Shown: positions 33,898 through 43,869, numbered from the stretch's first letter. The stretch: DNA of 64,000 nt from Leucobacter sp. UT-8R-CII-1-4 (GCF_030010235.1 NZ_JASCRS010000001.1:806001-870000); one strand, 5' to 3'. The notes: a model not told the origin generated them from the letters alone. Numbers and translations: made by a program.

Positions 33898-34416
33898 ATG
33901 ATGGATCGAACCCGCACCGCCGCACCCGCAGCTCCGGTTATCCCCGCAACGGCAGAACCTGCCCCGCTCGCACCGATCAACTGGTGGCGGCTCGACGCTC
34001 AAGAACGCACCGAAGTGATGGAACTTCTGCGAGCATGGGTTCCCGAACTTGCACGCAGGTATTCACTTCCCGCGAAAACTGTCCCACCGTGCTGGTACCG
34101 GCATGAGTCGCTTATTCAGGAGTTGCTGGCGTTGTTCCAGTACCGGAATCAAAACCAATTCCTCCCCACTGCCCCGGCAGTGGCTGCGAAGGAATTCCAT
34201 TACGAATTCCAGCTCGCGATACATCGCCTCACCAGCTGGCATCAGTGCAACGAAAGCGAACACACTCCGGACAGGCCACAGCCCTGGACATTGGTAGATG
34301 GAGAAAAGGCGTCGAGCTGGCAACAGGAAGTGTTAGTGGCCATCGAAGCGATCAACTTTGGCGGCGCACCGTGGGATACCGCGACTGCGCGAAACGAAAG
34401 GACAACGAATGTCTAG
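33898..34416 (+). CDS. Hypothetical protein at the head of the conjugation operon
   Basis: The 172-residue protein has an Ala/Pro-rich N-terminus, then a Trp-rich globular part (WWRLDAQERTEVMELLRAWVPELARRYSL, PPCWYRHESLIQELLALFQYR). The start is uncertain: ATG 33898 or 33901; a longer frame to 33688 has no clear ribosome site. It overlaps the next gene by eight bases. Its position at the start of the transfer operon suggests a transfer-associated cytoplasmic protein. Confidence 0.6.
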   Translation: MMDRTRTAAPAAPVIPATAEPAPLAPINWWRLDAQERTEVMELLRAWVPELARRYSLPAKTVPPCWYRHESLIQELLALFQYRNQNQFLPTAPAVAAKEFHYEFQLAIHRLTSWHQCNESEHTPDRPQPWTLVDGEKASSWQQEVLVAIEAINFGGAPWDTATARNERTTNV

Positions 34417-35296
34417 CTCATGGTGGAGTCCACAAACCAAACGGATGAAGACCCTCATCATCATTGGTGCGAGCGTGTTTTTTCTGCTAATCGTGGCGAC
34501 TGTCGTGAGCTTCGTGCTCGCGATGAACGGGTCAAAGATTAGTACCGGGGAAACCCGACCACAGATCAAATCAGAACAGTCCAAAGAAGCTACCGAAAAA
34601 GAGCCAGCCCCTGAAGAAGCCGTGCAGAGCGGAAAGTACACCTTCGAAATGGACGGTACCGGCATGGCAGTGATGCCGGTCACCACAGACCCGGCCGAAG
34701 CTGCGGCGGGCGCGGCGGCAGTGAAGTTCAACGTCGATACCACGAAGTACACAGCGGTTGAGTTCGTGGAAGAAGCCGCGCAGCGTATGACTCACCCATC
34801 CGATAAATATGTTGGCCCGGATCTGTCCGTCGAGACGGGAATGCGGCAGCCATTCGACGTCGACACTTCGAGGGAACAGGTGATCGCGGGAGCTAAGAGT
34901 TGCTTGCAAGCAACGTCAGGGGTGTGCACGCTGTGGCCTGCGCTCAGCAATGGGAACTATGACACTTACCGGGCTGAGGGAATCACGATGAGCGGCACGC
35001 CGACTCTGGTGCTGACTGAGGCTGAAATGCGGGACTGGTATCCACGAGGACCATTCGCTGCAGAGGACATTAATGCGGCAGGCGGCTCGGTACCAAACAC
35101 TGAGGGAGCAACACTCACCTGGTGGGTGGTTGTGAGCGATGTGAAAGATCGGCTTGTGGATGAAGAAGCGTCACAAGAGATTGCCTCAGTGTTCGGAATC
35201 TGGTGTGATCCTCCTGCAGCTGGCGGCCTGTGTGGTGTTGCTGCAAACACTGTATTCGTGAAGTTGCCGGACTCATGGCCGCACCGGTCGCAGTAG
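34409..35296 (+). CDS. Single-pass conjugation protein, VirB8/TcpC-like
   Basis: The 295-residue protein starts at ATG 34409 behind AAAGGACAACGA. It has a short cytoplasmic segment, one transmembrane helix (LIIIGASVFFLLIVATVVSFVLA, about 15-37), an acidic linker and an extracytoplasmic domain (about 75-290) with two Cys pairs. This topology and its position next to the cell-wall hydrolase match VirB8/TcpC-type scaffold proteins of Gram-positive conjugation systems. The call rests on topology and context, not a clear motif. Confidence 0.55.
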   Translation: MSSSWWSPQTKRMKTLIIIGASVFFLLIVATVVSFVLAMNGSKISTGETRPQIKSEQSKEATEKEPAPEEAVQSGKYTFEMDGTGMAVMPVTTDPAEAAAGAAAVKFNVDTTKYTAVEFVEEAAQRMTHPSDKYVGPDLSVETGMRQPFDVDTSREQVIAGAKSCLQATSGVCTLWPALSNGNYDTYRAEGITMSGTPTLVLTEAEMRDWYPRGPFAAEDINAAGGSVPNTEGATLTWWVVVSDVKDRLVDEEASQEIASVFGIWCDPPAAGGLCGVAANTVFVKLPDSWPHRSQ

Positions 35297-35895
35297 CCAC
35301 ACTGCTGAAAGCCCGCACAATCTGGAAGATTGTGTCGGGCTTTGCTGGGGTCGCGTTGCTCATTTTTGTCGGCTTCTGCGCTATGTTCGTCGGCGCGATT
35401 GGTGCTGCGACACAAGCTGGAGCTGACACCCCTGGCGGTGGCCTTATCTCGGGAGATTGGGCGCACCCGCTCGGGTATGAGTTCAAATGGGATACCTACC
35501 CGACTGGCTCCCACGCTTACGGTGCGATCGATATGCCGGCACCAGCTGGCGATCCGGTCTATGCCGCATCGAGCGGTACCGTCAGCGAGGCTGGCTGGTC
35601 AGGAACGTCCTACGGTATCGCCGTAAATCTCACCCATTCCGGAGACGTTCGCACCTACTACGCCCACCTCTCGTCTGTTGCAGTCTCACAAGGGCAAAAG
35701 GTGAAGGCTGGGCAACTTATCGGGACAGTGGGAGCCACTGGTGGTGATTGGGGAGCGCATCTGCATTTCGAAGTTCGGCAAGGCGGTAACTCAAGGAGTC
35801 ACATGCTGAAAGCCGTGTCGTTCATGAAAGCAAGAGGAATCAACCTCGGGTACTGCTATTCGGATTGCCAATATGCCTATCTTGCTGGTGGGTGA
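35275..35895 (+). CDS. M23 (LytM) family peptidoglycan hydrolase of the conjugation apparatus
   Basis: The 206-residue protein has an N-terminal transmembrane anchor (IVSGFAGVALLIFVGFCAMFVGAIG). Its M23 zinc-peptidase domain (about 60-185) has HAYGAIDM (His and Asp ligands) and HLHFEVR (HxH). It would cleave cell-wall peptides to open a path for the transfer channel, the role VirB1-like proteins play elsewhere. It overlaps the preceding gene by 22 bases. Confidence 0.88.
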   Translation: MAAPVAVATLLKARTIWKIVSGFAGVALLIFVGFCAMFVGAIGAATQAGADTPGGGLISGDWAHPLGYEFKWDTYPTGSHAYGAIDMPAPAGDPVYAASSGTVSEAGWSGTSYGIAVNLTHSGDVRTYYAHLSSVAVSQGQKVKAGQLIGTVGATGGDWGAHLHFEVRQGGNSRSHMLKAVSFMKARGINLGYCYSDCQYAYLAGG

Positions 35896-35972
35896 CGGTC
35901 AACAGACCTTTTCTTTGCAGGCATCTCTTTCGCTATGCTGCGGGTTGCCGGGGTTTGTGAGGAGTAACGGGT

Positions 35973-36422
35973 ATGAATGATGTGACTTTTAATAGTTTCC
36001 GTCTATCGATAGCGTTACTTGCTTTGGCGGGGACACTTTTGGTGGTCGTGTTTGTCTACGGCTATCTCGCGACTGACGGCTGGTACAGTCCACGAGACTT
36101 CTTCTTGGCGCTCCTTGTTGCATTGCCTTTTGGCGTGTTTGTGGCCTGGATGCTCGCGCGAGTGCGTTCACAGGCAAAAAAGTATCAAGGGCCTGTTCCT
36201 AGTTACTCGAGTGTTCTGGGCCGTGCTTTCGTGTTCATTGGAGTGTTTGCTGCGTGCGTGGCCGTCGCTGGCATCATCGCCGCGTATTCAACTCTCTATG
36301 GCGGGGTGATTTTTGTCGCGATGCTCGTGGTCGGGGTGCCTTCTCTGGCTGCCTGCGTGTTCCTCATGTCCTGGCTGGCAAGCATCTTCGCACAGAGGTG
36401 CCTTCGAAAGGTTTCCCGATAG
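35973..36422 (+). CDS. Four-helix membrane protein, unknown function
   Basis: The 149-residue protein has about four hydrophobic helices (LALAGTLLVVVFVYGYLA, FLALLVALPFGVFVAWML, FVFIGVFAACVAVAGIIAAY, GVIFVAMLVVGVPSLAACVFLM). ATG 35973 follows GAGGAGTAACGGGT. It lies between the M23 gene and a terminator. No family was recognised. Confidence 0.6.
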   Translation: MNDVTFNSFRLSIALLALAGTLLVVVFVYGYLATDGWYSPRDFFLALLVALPFGVFVAWMLARVRSQAKKYQGPVPSYSSVLGRAFVFIGVFAACVAVAGIIAAYSTLYGGVIFVAMLVVGVPSLAACVFLMSWLASIFAQRCLRKVSR

Positions 36423-36492
36423 TTGCTTCTTGAGCACTGAAGAAAATGGTAGAAGGAGTTCAGCGAACGATCTTTAATGAGATTTCTCCACC

Positions 36493-36534
36493 AGGTGGGT
36501 GGGTATCAACATCAGATACCCACCCACCTTTTTC
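36493..36534 (+). terminator. Strong terminator splitting the transfer operon
   Basis: AGGTGGGTGGGTATC pairs perfectly with GATACCCACCCACCT (loop AACATCA) and is followed by TTTTTC. The VirB2-like gene begins 70 bases later, so it probably has its own promoter or depends on readthrough. Confidence 0.85.
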
Positions 36535-36601
36535 TTGCCCTTGGTAGTGCGCGCAGACCGCCTTCGGGGAGTGTCAATCACTCCTTACGGAAGGCAATCT
36601 C

Positions 36602-36937
36602 ATGCAGGCCATTATTGAAGCACTACAGACCCCGGGTCTTGTCGACGGGCTGATTTCGTTGCAGGCCAACGTTCCCCCAGAAGTGCAGCCAGATTTTAAC
36701 GGCCCGGGATCTGGCATTGCACGCCAGTTCACGTCTTGGGCACTGGGGTTGGTGCTAAGCCTTGCAGTGCTCGCGTTGATTGTCTGTGGCGCGTTTATCG
36801 TGTTCAGGGGCTTTGGAAATCAGGCGGTACAGCAGTGGGGCGCAAAGAACATTATTTGGGCGTTTATTGGCGTGATCTTCCTCGGGTCAGTATTCTCGAT
36901 TTTCGCGTTTACTGTCGGCCTCGACCTCGGCCTATAA
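36602..36937 (+). CDS. VirB2/TrbC-like small membrane (pilin-like) protein
   Basis: The 111-residue protein has a hydrophilic N-terminus and two hydrophobic helices (LGLVLSLAVLALIVCGAFIVF and IIWAFIGVIFLGSVFSIFAF) joined by a short charged loop. This is the layout of VirB2-like or PrgI-like small components of type IV secretion systems. ATG 36602 follows ACGGAAGGCAATCTC. It lies directly upstream of the VirB6-like gene. Confidence 0.6.
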   Translation: MQAIIEALQTPGLVDGLISLQANVPPEVQPDFNGPGSGIARQFTSWALGLVLSLAVLALIVCGAFIVFRGFGNQAVQQWGAKNIIWAFIGVIFLGSVFSIFAFTVGLDLGL

Positions 36938-36949
36938 ACGAGTCCGCGC

Positions 36950-38146
36950 ATGTTTCTTGTAGAAGATCCCGCGAAAATCGAGCTGGGGTGTTCCTTCGGG
37001 GATTACTTCTGCCTCACTGCAGAAGGGGCAGCTAATTCAGGCTTAAGTACGGTGACGTGGCTTACCGAGAACGTGCTCGGCGGACAGGAGTTTCAGCCCG
37101 GTACGAGTTTGTGGAATACCGCAATCGAACAAGCAAACGTGTGGCTTGGGCTCTCGATCATGGTGATGATCATCACCGCGATTGTCGCTATGGGGGTCGG
37201 TATGATCCTTGGCCGACCTGACCTGATTAAACGCACACTCATCGGCACATTCTTGTCAGTACCGGCAACGTTCTTCGCGTTCTTTGCTGTAGGTGAAGGG
37301 CTCAAACTGGTCGATGAGGTGAGTGATGGGATGCTCTCAAGCCTGACGTCCGAAGGGGGTGGGTTCCCTGCATTCATCAAGTCGATAGCCAAGCAGTTCC
37401 AGGCGGGGGCTGACGGCACGCTTGCAGGAAACCTGTGGGCTGGTGGAAACTTCGCTACCGGCGGGAATGTTACCGGTCCTGTGACGTTCGCAGTGTTCCT
37501 TCTCACGATTGGTGTAGTGCTGATCGGATGCACAATGGCATTCCGAAACTTTGTGCTCCTGATCCTGATCGCGTTCGCACCACTGGCATTTGTGCTCCTT
37601 CCTTCAAAGGGTGGCGAGGTGTGGGTTCAGCGTTGGATCACTACAACGCTTGCTCTCGTGCTCGCCAAGCCCCTCACCTATGGAGTGCTGGTGATGGTTC
37701 TTGCGATTTTCAAACCGGCAGACGTGTCCGTGTTTTCTTTCACCGGGCTGGTCGGACTCATTGGCCTGGTTATCTCGGCGTTCATGCCGATGATGGCCTA
37801 CAGCTTCTTCAGCTTCATTGGCGGCGCGACTGCGGATGGTGCGGGCAAGGAGGCTGCAATGAAAATGAAAATGACCGGGCAAACAGTCACACGCAACTTC
37901 CAATCCGTGGGGCGAGGAGTATTCAGCGGCGGCAGAGGCGGCACCAGTCCAGGCCGACAGGCAGCACCGCAGCCTTCAGGCGGTGCTTCAAAGTCAGGTG
38001 GTACAGCAGCACCGAACCCTCCCGGAAAAGGCGCTGAGGGTGGCGGATCAAGTGGCGCGCCAAGGCCGGGTGCAGGTGCGGGTAGCCGTGACACGTTCAC
38101 TCCCAAACCGCCCCCAGCTGCACCAAAGGCAGGGAAGAGCTCATGA
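36950..38146 (+). CDS. VirB6/TrbL-like polytopic channel protein
   Basis: The 398-residue protein has about seven transmembrane helices between residues 60 and 290, then a Gly/Pro/Ser/Lys-rich cytoplasmic tail (about 300-398). This fits VirB6/TrbL-type inner-membrane channel components. It overlaps the SCO6880-like gene by ATGA. Confidence 0.75.
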   Translation: MFLVEDPAKIELGCSFGDYFCLTAEGAANSGLSTVTWLTENVLGGQEFQPGTSLWNTAIEQANVWLGLSIMVMIITAIVAMGVGMILGRPDLIKRTLIGTFLSVPATFFAFFAVGEGLKLVDEVSDGMLSSLTSEGGGFPAFIKSIAKQFQAGADGTLAGNLWAGGNFATGGNVTGPVTFAVFLLTIGVVLIGCTMAFRNFVLLILIAFAPLAFVLLPSKGGEVWVQRWITTTLALVLAKPLTYGVLVMVLAIFKPADVSVFSFTGLVGLIGLVISAFMPMMAYSFFSFIGGATADGAGKEAAMKMKMTGQTVTRNFQSVGRGVFSGGRGGTSPGRQAAPQPSGGASKSGGTAAPNPPGKGAEGGGSSGAPRPGAGAGSRDTFTPKPPPAAPKAGKSS

Positions 38147-39645
38147 GCGAGTATCAGCCACAAACAGTCGCATTTGATCGGCTCCCGTCGCAAGGAGTGG
38201 TGTACGGCATCAGCTTGCTCAGCGTTATTGCGCTGCTAGTTGCGGTGCTCACAATGGGAATTTCTGTGATCAGCCAAGGCTTTATGGGCATTGTCACTTC
38301 TCTCCCGGTGACAGCACCGCTTGCGACGCTTGCGCTCGTAAAAATTCAGGGCGAAACACTCCTGATTCATACTCTTCGTGAAATCGGTGGACACATGAGA
38401 AAAGCAACAGGGGCGACCAGCTACAAGAAGCGCCCAGAACTGAAAAAACCATCCCCAACCGGCGCACTCGACCTCCCTGGTCGTGACGGGCGTATCCATC
38501 TGTATGAAGCCGAGAACGGTGCTGTTGTGGTGTGGGATGCGAAGCATGGCGTGGCAACGATCTCTTGCATGGTGGCCACGCCCGGGCTGGGCCAGCCGCA
38601 AGCTGATAGCGCGCCAACGCTCACCCCAGAACAGCGAGACGCACTGATTTTTGAGTGGGCGAAAGTGCTTGGCTCGTTCACGCAAAAGCAGCACATTACT
38701 CGCGTGACGGTGATCGAGCAGACCCGGCCTGGCACTGTCGCGGCCGAGCGCCGCTATTTTGAAGATCAGCTGTTGTCTGAAGTGACCGGCGTGCAGGAGT
38801 CCTACCGTGAGGCGTTGGAACTGGCAGATCAGGCCGTGGTCGCACACCTCACGCAGCTCACCATCTCGTTTACTGTGTCTGGAAACGCGCGCACCCTTGT
38901 GAAGGGTGCTGGCGGCGGTATTCGCGGACTCTTGGGGCTTGCTGAGTTGGAGATGCAGACCGCAGAAGAAGCGCTCATTCTTGCTGGGTTTACGCGCCTC
39001 GTGTGGGTGACCCCGCGCGAGTGGGGTGCGTGGGCGAAATCGTTGATCGACCCGGCAGGACAGTCATCAGTGGATCGGCGAATTCTCACCGAATGGCAAG
39101 GCGTCGATCCGCAGGCGGCAACACCGATGCTGATTGAGGAAAAACGCACCAGCGTGGAAACTGACTCGGCTTGGCATCGCACCTTCTGGATCAATGAGTG
39201 GCCCCGCTACGAAACCCATCCGGGCTTTCTGTCTCGTATGGTGTTCGCACGAAAGCAGACCGGTGAACCTGTCCGGCACACGTTCGCGTTGATCGGCACC
39301 CCGACACAAGTGTCTAAGGCGATGAAAAAGATCGAGGAACAAAAACGTACCTGGATCACGAACCAGAAGCTCCGCGCGAAATCGGGCAAGCCTGACTCTG
39401 CAGCGGATGAGGCCGACTGGGAGAACCTGTTGCAGCACGAGACAGACTTGGTGGGTGGGCAGGGTGAGCTGCAGTTCACCGCCTACCTCACCGTCACCGC
39501 GACCAGCGAAGACGCACTTGAAGCGGAAGCCGCGTCGATGTTGAACGCCTGCACCGCTGCGGGGCTGGAACCCCGCCCGGTCGTGTGGCAGCAGACCGAA
39601 GCGCTCCTGAATGTCGCATACCCGTGCGGCGCCGGAATGAAGTGA
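38143..39645 (+). CDS. SCO6880 family type IV secretion protein
   Basis: The 500-residue protein has two transmembrane helices near the N-terminus (about 19-65), then a large cytoplasmic domain. The opening QTVAFDRLPSQGVVYGIS and the KIQGETLLIHTLREIGGHMRKATGATSY segment match SCO6880 family proteins, which occur in actinobacterial conjugative elements next to VirB4. It lies 10 bases before the VirB4 ATPase gene. Confidence 0.8.
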   Translation: MSEYQPQTVAFDRLPSQGVVYGISLLSVIALLVAVLTMGISVISQGFMGIVTSLPVTAPLATLALVKIQGETLLIHTLREIGGHMRKATGATSYKKRPELKKPSPTGALDLPGRDGRIHLYEAENGAVVVWDAKHGVATISCMVATPGLGQPQADSAPTLTPEQRDALIFEWAKVLGSFTQKQHITRVTVIEQTRPGTVAAERRYFEDQLLSEVTGVQESYREALELADQAVVAHLTQLTISFTVSGNARTLVKGAGGGIRGLLGLAELEMQTAEEALILAGFTRLVWVTPREWGAWAKSLIDPAGQSSVDRRILTEWQGVDPQAATPMLIEEKRTSVETDSAWHRTFWINEWPRYETHPGFLSRMVFARKQTGEPVRHTFALIGTPTQVSKAMKKIEEQKRTWITNQKLRAKSGKPDSAADEADWENLLQHETDLVGGQGELQFTAYLTVTATSEDALEAEAASMLNACTAAGLEPRPVVWQQTEALLNVAYPCGAGMK

Positions 39646-39655
39646 GAGATCGAAG

Positions 39656-41128
39656 ATGTCAAAGCAACTCATCACGCTGGAACAAGCAAACCTCACCAGG
39701 AAGGAACGCAAGCAACTCCAGAGCGCTTACCGGGATCTTCTCGACTCTCAGCAGACGGAGAGCGAAGAAGTCGAAAGTGATCCGTTGCCGATGCTTGCCC
39801 CTGGGCTACCGTCTGACTTTTGGACGTTCCCGCTTCGGCGGCCGCCGCATCGTGCGACCGGATACAAGCTCGCTGCAGCGAACCCGTTCTCGGCTGCCTG
39901 GGTGCATGAGGCGGCTGGCCCCATAGTGGGGTTAGAGATGCTTTCTGGCGGTGGCGCGTTCACGTTTGACCTGTGGGAGCTGTACCGGCGAGGGCTTGTG
40001 ACCTCTCCGAACCTGTTGGTGCAAGGCTCACTTCGTCAGGGGAAGAGTTTCATCATTAAGCGCTTGATTACGTTGCTTGCAATGCTTGGCCGCTTTGCGA
40101 TCAATGTGTCTGACTCGAAAGGTGAACACGCCCCCGTCGCAGAAGCCCTTGGCGGAGACGTCTTCAAGATGGGGGTATTCGGCAACCTCGTCCGTATGAA
40201 CCCACTCGAAGCCGGAGAACAGTGGGCGGATGAAACCGATGCTGCCCATGCGTTGCGAGTGCGAGCAGCCAGGGTGTCGGTGCTCGCGCAGATGGCCGGG
40301 TTGTTGAACCCTGGTGAACGTTCTGTCACTTCACGCGAGGCGTCCATTTTGGAGTGGGCGCTTGAAGAAGTGGTCACCGAAAGTGGCAACAATCCGACGG
40401 TTCGGGCGGTGTGGGAGAAGTTGAGCTCGCGCGAAATCGAGTCAGCTCGTGATGGCTATTTCAAGCGTGAGGACGCGGCCGACTTGGCGGACGGTCTGCG
40501 CCGTCTCGTGCATGGGGATCTCGGCGGCATGTTCGATCAAGAATCATCAGTCAGACTTCGAGCGACCTCTCCATACACCGTGATTGATACCTTCGCGATC
40601 AGCCAACGCGGGCAGGGCGCACTTGCGGTCACCCAGGCCGTGACAAACGCTTGGGTGCAGAACACCATCGCGAACAAGGCCTCTGGCAGACAATACTTCC
40701 TTATTCGCGAGGAAGGGTGGCGCGACATGAAAACCGTGCAGTCCCTTGAAGCGCACCAGGAACAGCTCAAGCTTTCCGGCGAGTACGGCATCGCAATGGT
40801 GCTGATCGTGCATGAGGACGGCGACTTTGATTCTGTCGGGCCGGAAGGGTCGAAAGAACGCGAGCTGGCGAAGAGTTTGCTGCGCGGATATGCGAACCGG
40901 ATCTGTTTCTTCCAGCCCGCGCAAACCCTCCTGAACGCAGTGGCAACGGGAACCTTCACCGGGGCGGAAGCCGACGCGATCGCACGGCTCAACCGTGGGC
41001 AGTTCCTTGTGAAGCTCCGCAGCGGCTCCTATGTGGTTGACGGCACACCGACCACCACGGATTGGGAACGATCCCTTTTCGATACCGACAAGCAGATGCG
41101 AAACCGAGAGCTAGAGAGCGCAGCATGA
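39656..41128 (+). CDS. VirB4-like conjugation ATPase
   Basis: The 490-residue protein has Walker A GSLRQGKSF (about 123-131) followed by a strand-helix fold and the SDSKGEHAPVAEALGG segment typical of VirB4-like ATPases. A C-terminal part contains FLIREEGWRDM (Walker-B-like). It is the motor ATPase of the type IV secretion channel at the inner membrane. It overlaps the next gene by ATGA. Confidence 0.85.
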   Translation: MSKQLITLEQANLTRKERKQLQSAYRDLLDSQQTESEEVESDPLPMLAPGLPSDFWTFPLRRPPHRATGYKLAAANPFSAAWVHEAAGPIVGLEMLSGGGAFTFDLWELYRRGLVTSPNLLVQGSLRQGKSFIIKRLITLLAMLGRFAINVSDSKGEHAPVAEALGGDVFKMGVFGNLVRMNPLEAGEQWADETDAAHALRVRAARVSVLAQMAGLLNPGERSVTSREASILEWALEEVVTESGNNPTVRAVWEKLSSREIESARDGYFKREDAADLADGLRRLVHGDLGGMFDQESSVRLRATSPYTVIDTFAISQRGQGALAVTQAVTNAWVQNTIANKASGRQYFLIREEGWRDMKTVQSLEAHQEQLKLSGEYGIAMVLIVHEDGDFDSVGPEGSKERELAKSLLRGYANRICFFQPAQTLLNAVATGTFTGAEADAIARLNRGQFLVKLRSGSYVVDGTPTTTDWERSLFDTDKQMRNRELESAA

Positions 41129-41622
41129 ACGGCGTACAGACCTTTTACGAAGACATCAAAACTGGACTTGAAGTTACCACTGGATCGGCAAGTCCATCAT
41201 TCACTGAATGGTGGGACAGGTACACCGAGGTGAACCGGATCGCTGGGAACCTGCTTCTTACTCCCGAGTTTGGCGAAAGCATTGCGGGGGCTGATGAAAT
41301 CGAACTGTACCTCGCCAGGTTCGCAAGCGTCTCCCAGGTGTCAGACGGAATGCCCCTGAGGGTGCCGGCACCGGCCTTCCGTGCGATCACCGCGCTTGGA
41401 AAGTATCTCTCTGATACGCCGACGACTGATGATGTTGCTGATTTCTTCCAGCTCGCTGCCCCGCTCGCGGATGATCTGTCTTGCTACGCGCAAAAGCACC
41501 TTGGCCGTTCCTCCCTTCCCGTCGTGGAGTGGCTGACCGTGCTCGCACGGCAGGGCACGCTCATGAATCATTGCCTATTCCGGGTCGTTCCTGCACTCAA
41601 CGAACGGGAGGTCATCGCATGA
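41125..41622 (+). CDS. Hypothetical cytoplasmic conjugation-operon protein
   Basis: The 165-residue protein starts at ATG 41125 (ATGA overlap with VirB4) and overlaps the coupling-protein start by four bases. It is soluble and helical, with no recognisable motif (TEWWDRYTEVNRIAGNLLLTPEF). Its position between VirB4 and the coupling protein suggests a transfer accessory factor. Confidence 0.65.
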   Translation: MNGVQTFYEDIKTGLEVTTGSASPSFTEWWDRYTEVNRIAGNLLLTPEFGESIAGADEIELYLARFASVSQVSDGMPLRVPAPAFRAITALGKYLSDTPTTDDVADFFQLAAPLADDLSCYAQKHLGRSSLPVVEWLTVLARQGTLMNHCLFRVVPALNEREVIA

Positions 41623-43448
41623 GGCCGTCGACCAGGTGGAGCACTCTCCCCGTGAGTGCAGTGTTCGCGGTACTCATCGGTGTGCCCGTGCTTGCCGCAA
41701 TCATGTTGCAACTGATTACTGTCGGGATCACCGCGTCAGATCGTTTGCGTGGAGACAACCGTCTGTCGCTCTTTGAACTTCTGGGGTTGTGGGGGCAGAA
41801 AGACCCCACAGTGGTGACCGGGGCAAGTATCCCCGGATGGTTGCATTGGGTGACCGTTAGCATGATGCTGACACTGATCGTTGCAGTGTCAGCGCTCATC
41901 GCGCGGATCATCTATGTGCAGGGAAAAGACCCGCAGCGGAAAAAGGGCCTCGCACCACTTTCAGACGTGGTGAAGCAGCTCGGAGAACGCGCGCTCATGC
42001 AGCAGTACGGGCCGCAGCTGCGCCCTGCAGTAGCTCAGGATGAGGCGCGGCCGACCGATTACGGCTACCGTGTGGGCGCGTTTTGGAAACTGCCCTGCTA
42101 CTTGCGGGTTGAAGATCCAACCATTGTGATCGGCCCATCCCGCAGCGGCAAAGGCTGGTACCTGATCCTGAATTGGCTCGTTGACGCACCAGGTGCAGTC
42201 ATCACCACGTCGTCAAAGATGGACAACGCAATCATGACAATGCAGCACCGCAAACGTGTCTCGCCTGACTATGTGCGGGTCTTTGCGCCTGGCATAGCTG
42301 GCGGCGAATCTCTCGGCCACGTCCTCAACTGGGACCCAATTGCTGGATGTCTCGATGAAGAGGCGTTGATTCGCAGAATCCATGCCCTCGTACCTTCAGG
42401 CGCATTCTCTGGAACAACGACAAATGCAGGCCACTGGGATTCCCTCGGCCAGCAGCTTTCTGCATCACTGTTCCACGCCGCGGCTTGTGCGGATGCTGAT
42501 GTCGACAAGATCTGGGAATGGGTGACTGCACCGAACCGTGCGTTTGAAGCAGTCGATGCGATCCGCCGTCACCCGGAAGGGATGCCCGAGTATGCGCGCT
42601 ACATTGAAGCGGTACTGCAGCAGCCTGACGAGCAGCGGTCAAACTCTTGGGGTGTACTCACCACAGTGCTCGCGTTCCTTGCATCACGCTCTGCACGCAA
42701 GTGGATGACACCAGCCCCAGGATCAGAAATCGACCTGGTGCAGTTCCTGCTGAATAAAGGCACTCTGTACCTGGTGGGCGATAAGCAGACCACGAACGGG
42801 TATGTGCGGATCATCGACGGTCTCCTTGCCGAAGTCGATTATGTGTCTAAAGGTCTCGCTGATGCGATGGGTGGCAGGCTCGACCCGCCAGTGACCTATT
42901 TGCTTGATGAGGCAGGAAACTTTGAGTACCAAGGACTCTACGAACTCATCACCGCTGGTGGCGGCCGCGGCCGTATCGGTGTTGCAGTGTTCCAGGCGAA
43001 AGACCAACTTGGCCAATATGGGCGCGACAATATGAAAGCACTCTGGGATGCGGCAGTCGCAAAGATCATCCTCCCCGGCGGCGCTGACAACGATGACCTG
43101 CGTGCAATGTCTTCTCTCGTCGGTGAACGCTGGGTGAAACGCGAACAGCACTCCTTTGGCCACGGTGACGGCAGTGTCTCCGTGGGGGAAGAAAAACGGG
43201 AGATCCTGACCGCATCTGAGATCCGTGAAATGGCGGGAGGCTACGGCTTGCTGTTCTACCGAAACATGAAGCCCGTGATCCCGAAGCTCAACCCTTTCAG
43301 TAGCCACGAGAACTATTCGCAGTTCAAAGAGGATGGAGCTGAGCTTGCAACACTGATGGCAGCAAACTCCCCATTTGCCGTCGACGTGCAACGCGCGAGC
43401 GCAGCATTTACTGAGCAAGTATCTGAGGCAGAAGCCGAGTATGCGTAA
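41619..43448 (+). CDS. Type IV coupling protein (VirD4/TraG-like)
   Basis: The 609-residue protein starts at ATG 41619 behind ACGGGAGGTCATCGC. Two N-terminal transmembrane helices (about 10-35 and 75-95) precede the ATPase domain with Walker A GPSRSGKG (about 171-178) and Walker B TYLLDEAGN (about 426-434). This is the TraG/TraD family that brings the relaxase-bound DNA to the channel. It is the last large gene of the transfer block and overlaps the HNH gene by eight bases. Confidence 0.9.
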   Translation: MRPSTRWSTLPVSAVFAVLIGVPVLAAIMLQLITVGITASDRLRGDNRLSLFELLGLWGQKDPTVVTGASIPGWLHWVTVSMMLTLIVAVSALIARIIYVQGKDPQRKKGLAPLSDVVKQLGERALMQQYGPQLRPAVAQDEARPTDYGYRVGAFWKLPCYLRVEDPTIVIGPSRSGKGWYLILNWLVDAPGAVITTSSKMDNAIMTMQHRKRVSPDYVRVFAPGIAGGESLGHVLNWDPIAGCLDEEALIRRIHALVPSGAFSGTTTNAGHWDSLGQQLSASLFHAAACADADVDKIWEWVTAPNRAFEAVDAIRRHPEGMPEYARYIEAVLQQPDEQRSNSWGVLTTVLAFLASRSARKWMTPAPGSEIDLVQFLLNKGTLYLVGDKQTTNGYVRIIDGLLAEVDYVSKGLADAMGGRLDPPVTYLLDEAGNFEYQGLYELITAGGGRGRIGVAVFQAKDQLGQYGRDNMKALWDAAVAKIILPGGADNDDLRAMSSLVGERWVKREQHSFGHGDGSVSVGEEKREILTASEIREMAGGYGLLFYRNMKPVIPKLNPFSSHENYSQFKEDGAELATLMAANSPFAVDVQRASAAFTEQVSEAEAEYA

Positions 43449-43869
43449 GCTTCGGCCGAACCAGCAGCGCTCGGTGGGTAGAGATGCCCACCGAGCGCTG
43501 TATGCCGAGTACATGGCATCTGCGGCCTGGTGGGAGCGTCGCCGTGAGTGGGAGCGCACCGAACTCGCGAGTACGGGCCTCCCTGCGGTGCTCTGCGTGG
43601 CGTGCAACATGAAATGGACGTTGCGCGATGATCTGCACCATATCGACTATGACCGGTTGGGCGATGAAGCCCATGACGATCTGTGGCCGATGCACCGCCC
43701 CTGTCACACGAAAATGCACCAGCTCATCGAATCGTCAAAGTCGTGGCGCAGAATGTCCCGCCGGTTCGCCAACGTTCAAGCATTGCCGGTGCTTCGTAGG
43801 GAGATAGCCGGCCTTCCTGCCGATGAGATTCAAACGCTCACCGTGACCGGCTTGAAAGAGTTTCTGTAG
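43441..43869 (+). CDS. HNH endonuclease-like protein
   Basis: The 142-residue protein has an HNH layout: C52-x2-C55 (LCVACN), H66-H67 (LHHIDYD), then H85, C88, H89 and H93 (MHRPCHTKMH). It probably binds one structural zinc and one catalytic metal. It overlaps the coupling protein gene by eight bases. It may process element DNA or be an accessory nuclease; the target is unknown. Confidence 0.75.
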   Translation: MRKLRPNQQRSVGRDAHRALYAEYMASAAWWERRREWERTELASTGLPAVLCVACNMKWTLRDDLHHIDYDRLGDEAHDDLWPMHRPCHTKMHQLIESSKSWRRMSRRFANVQALPVLRREIAGLPADEIQTLTVTGLKEFL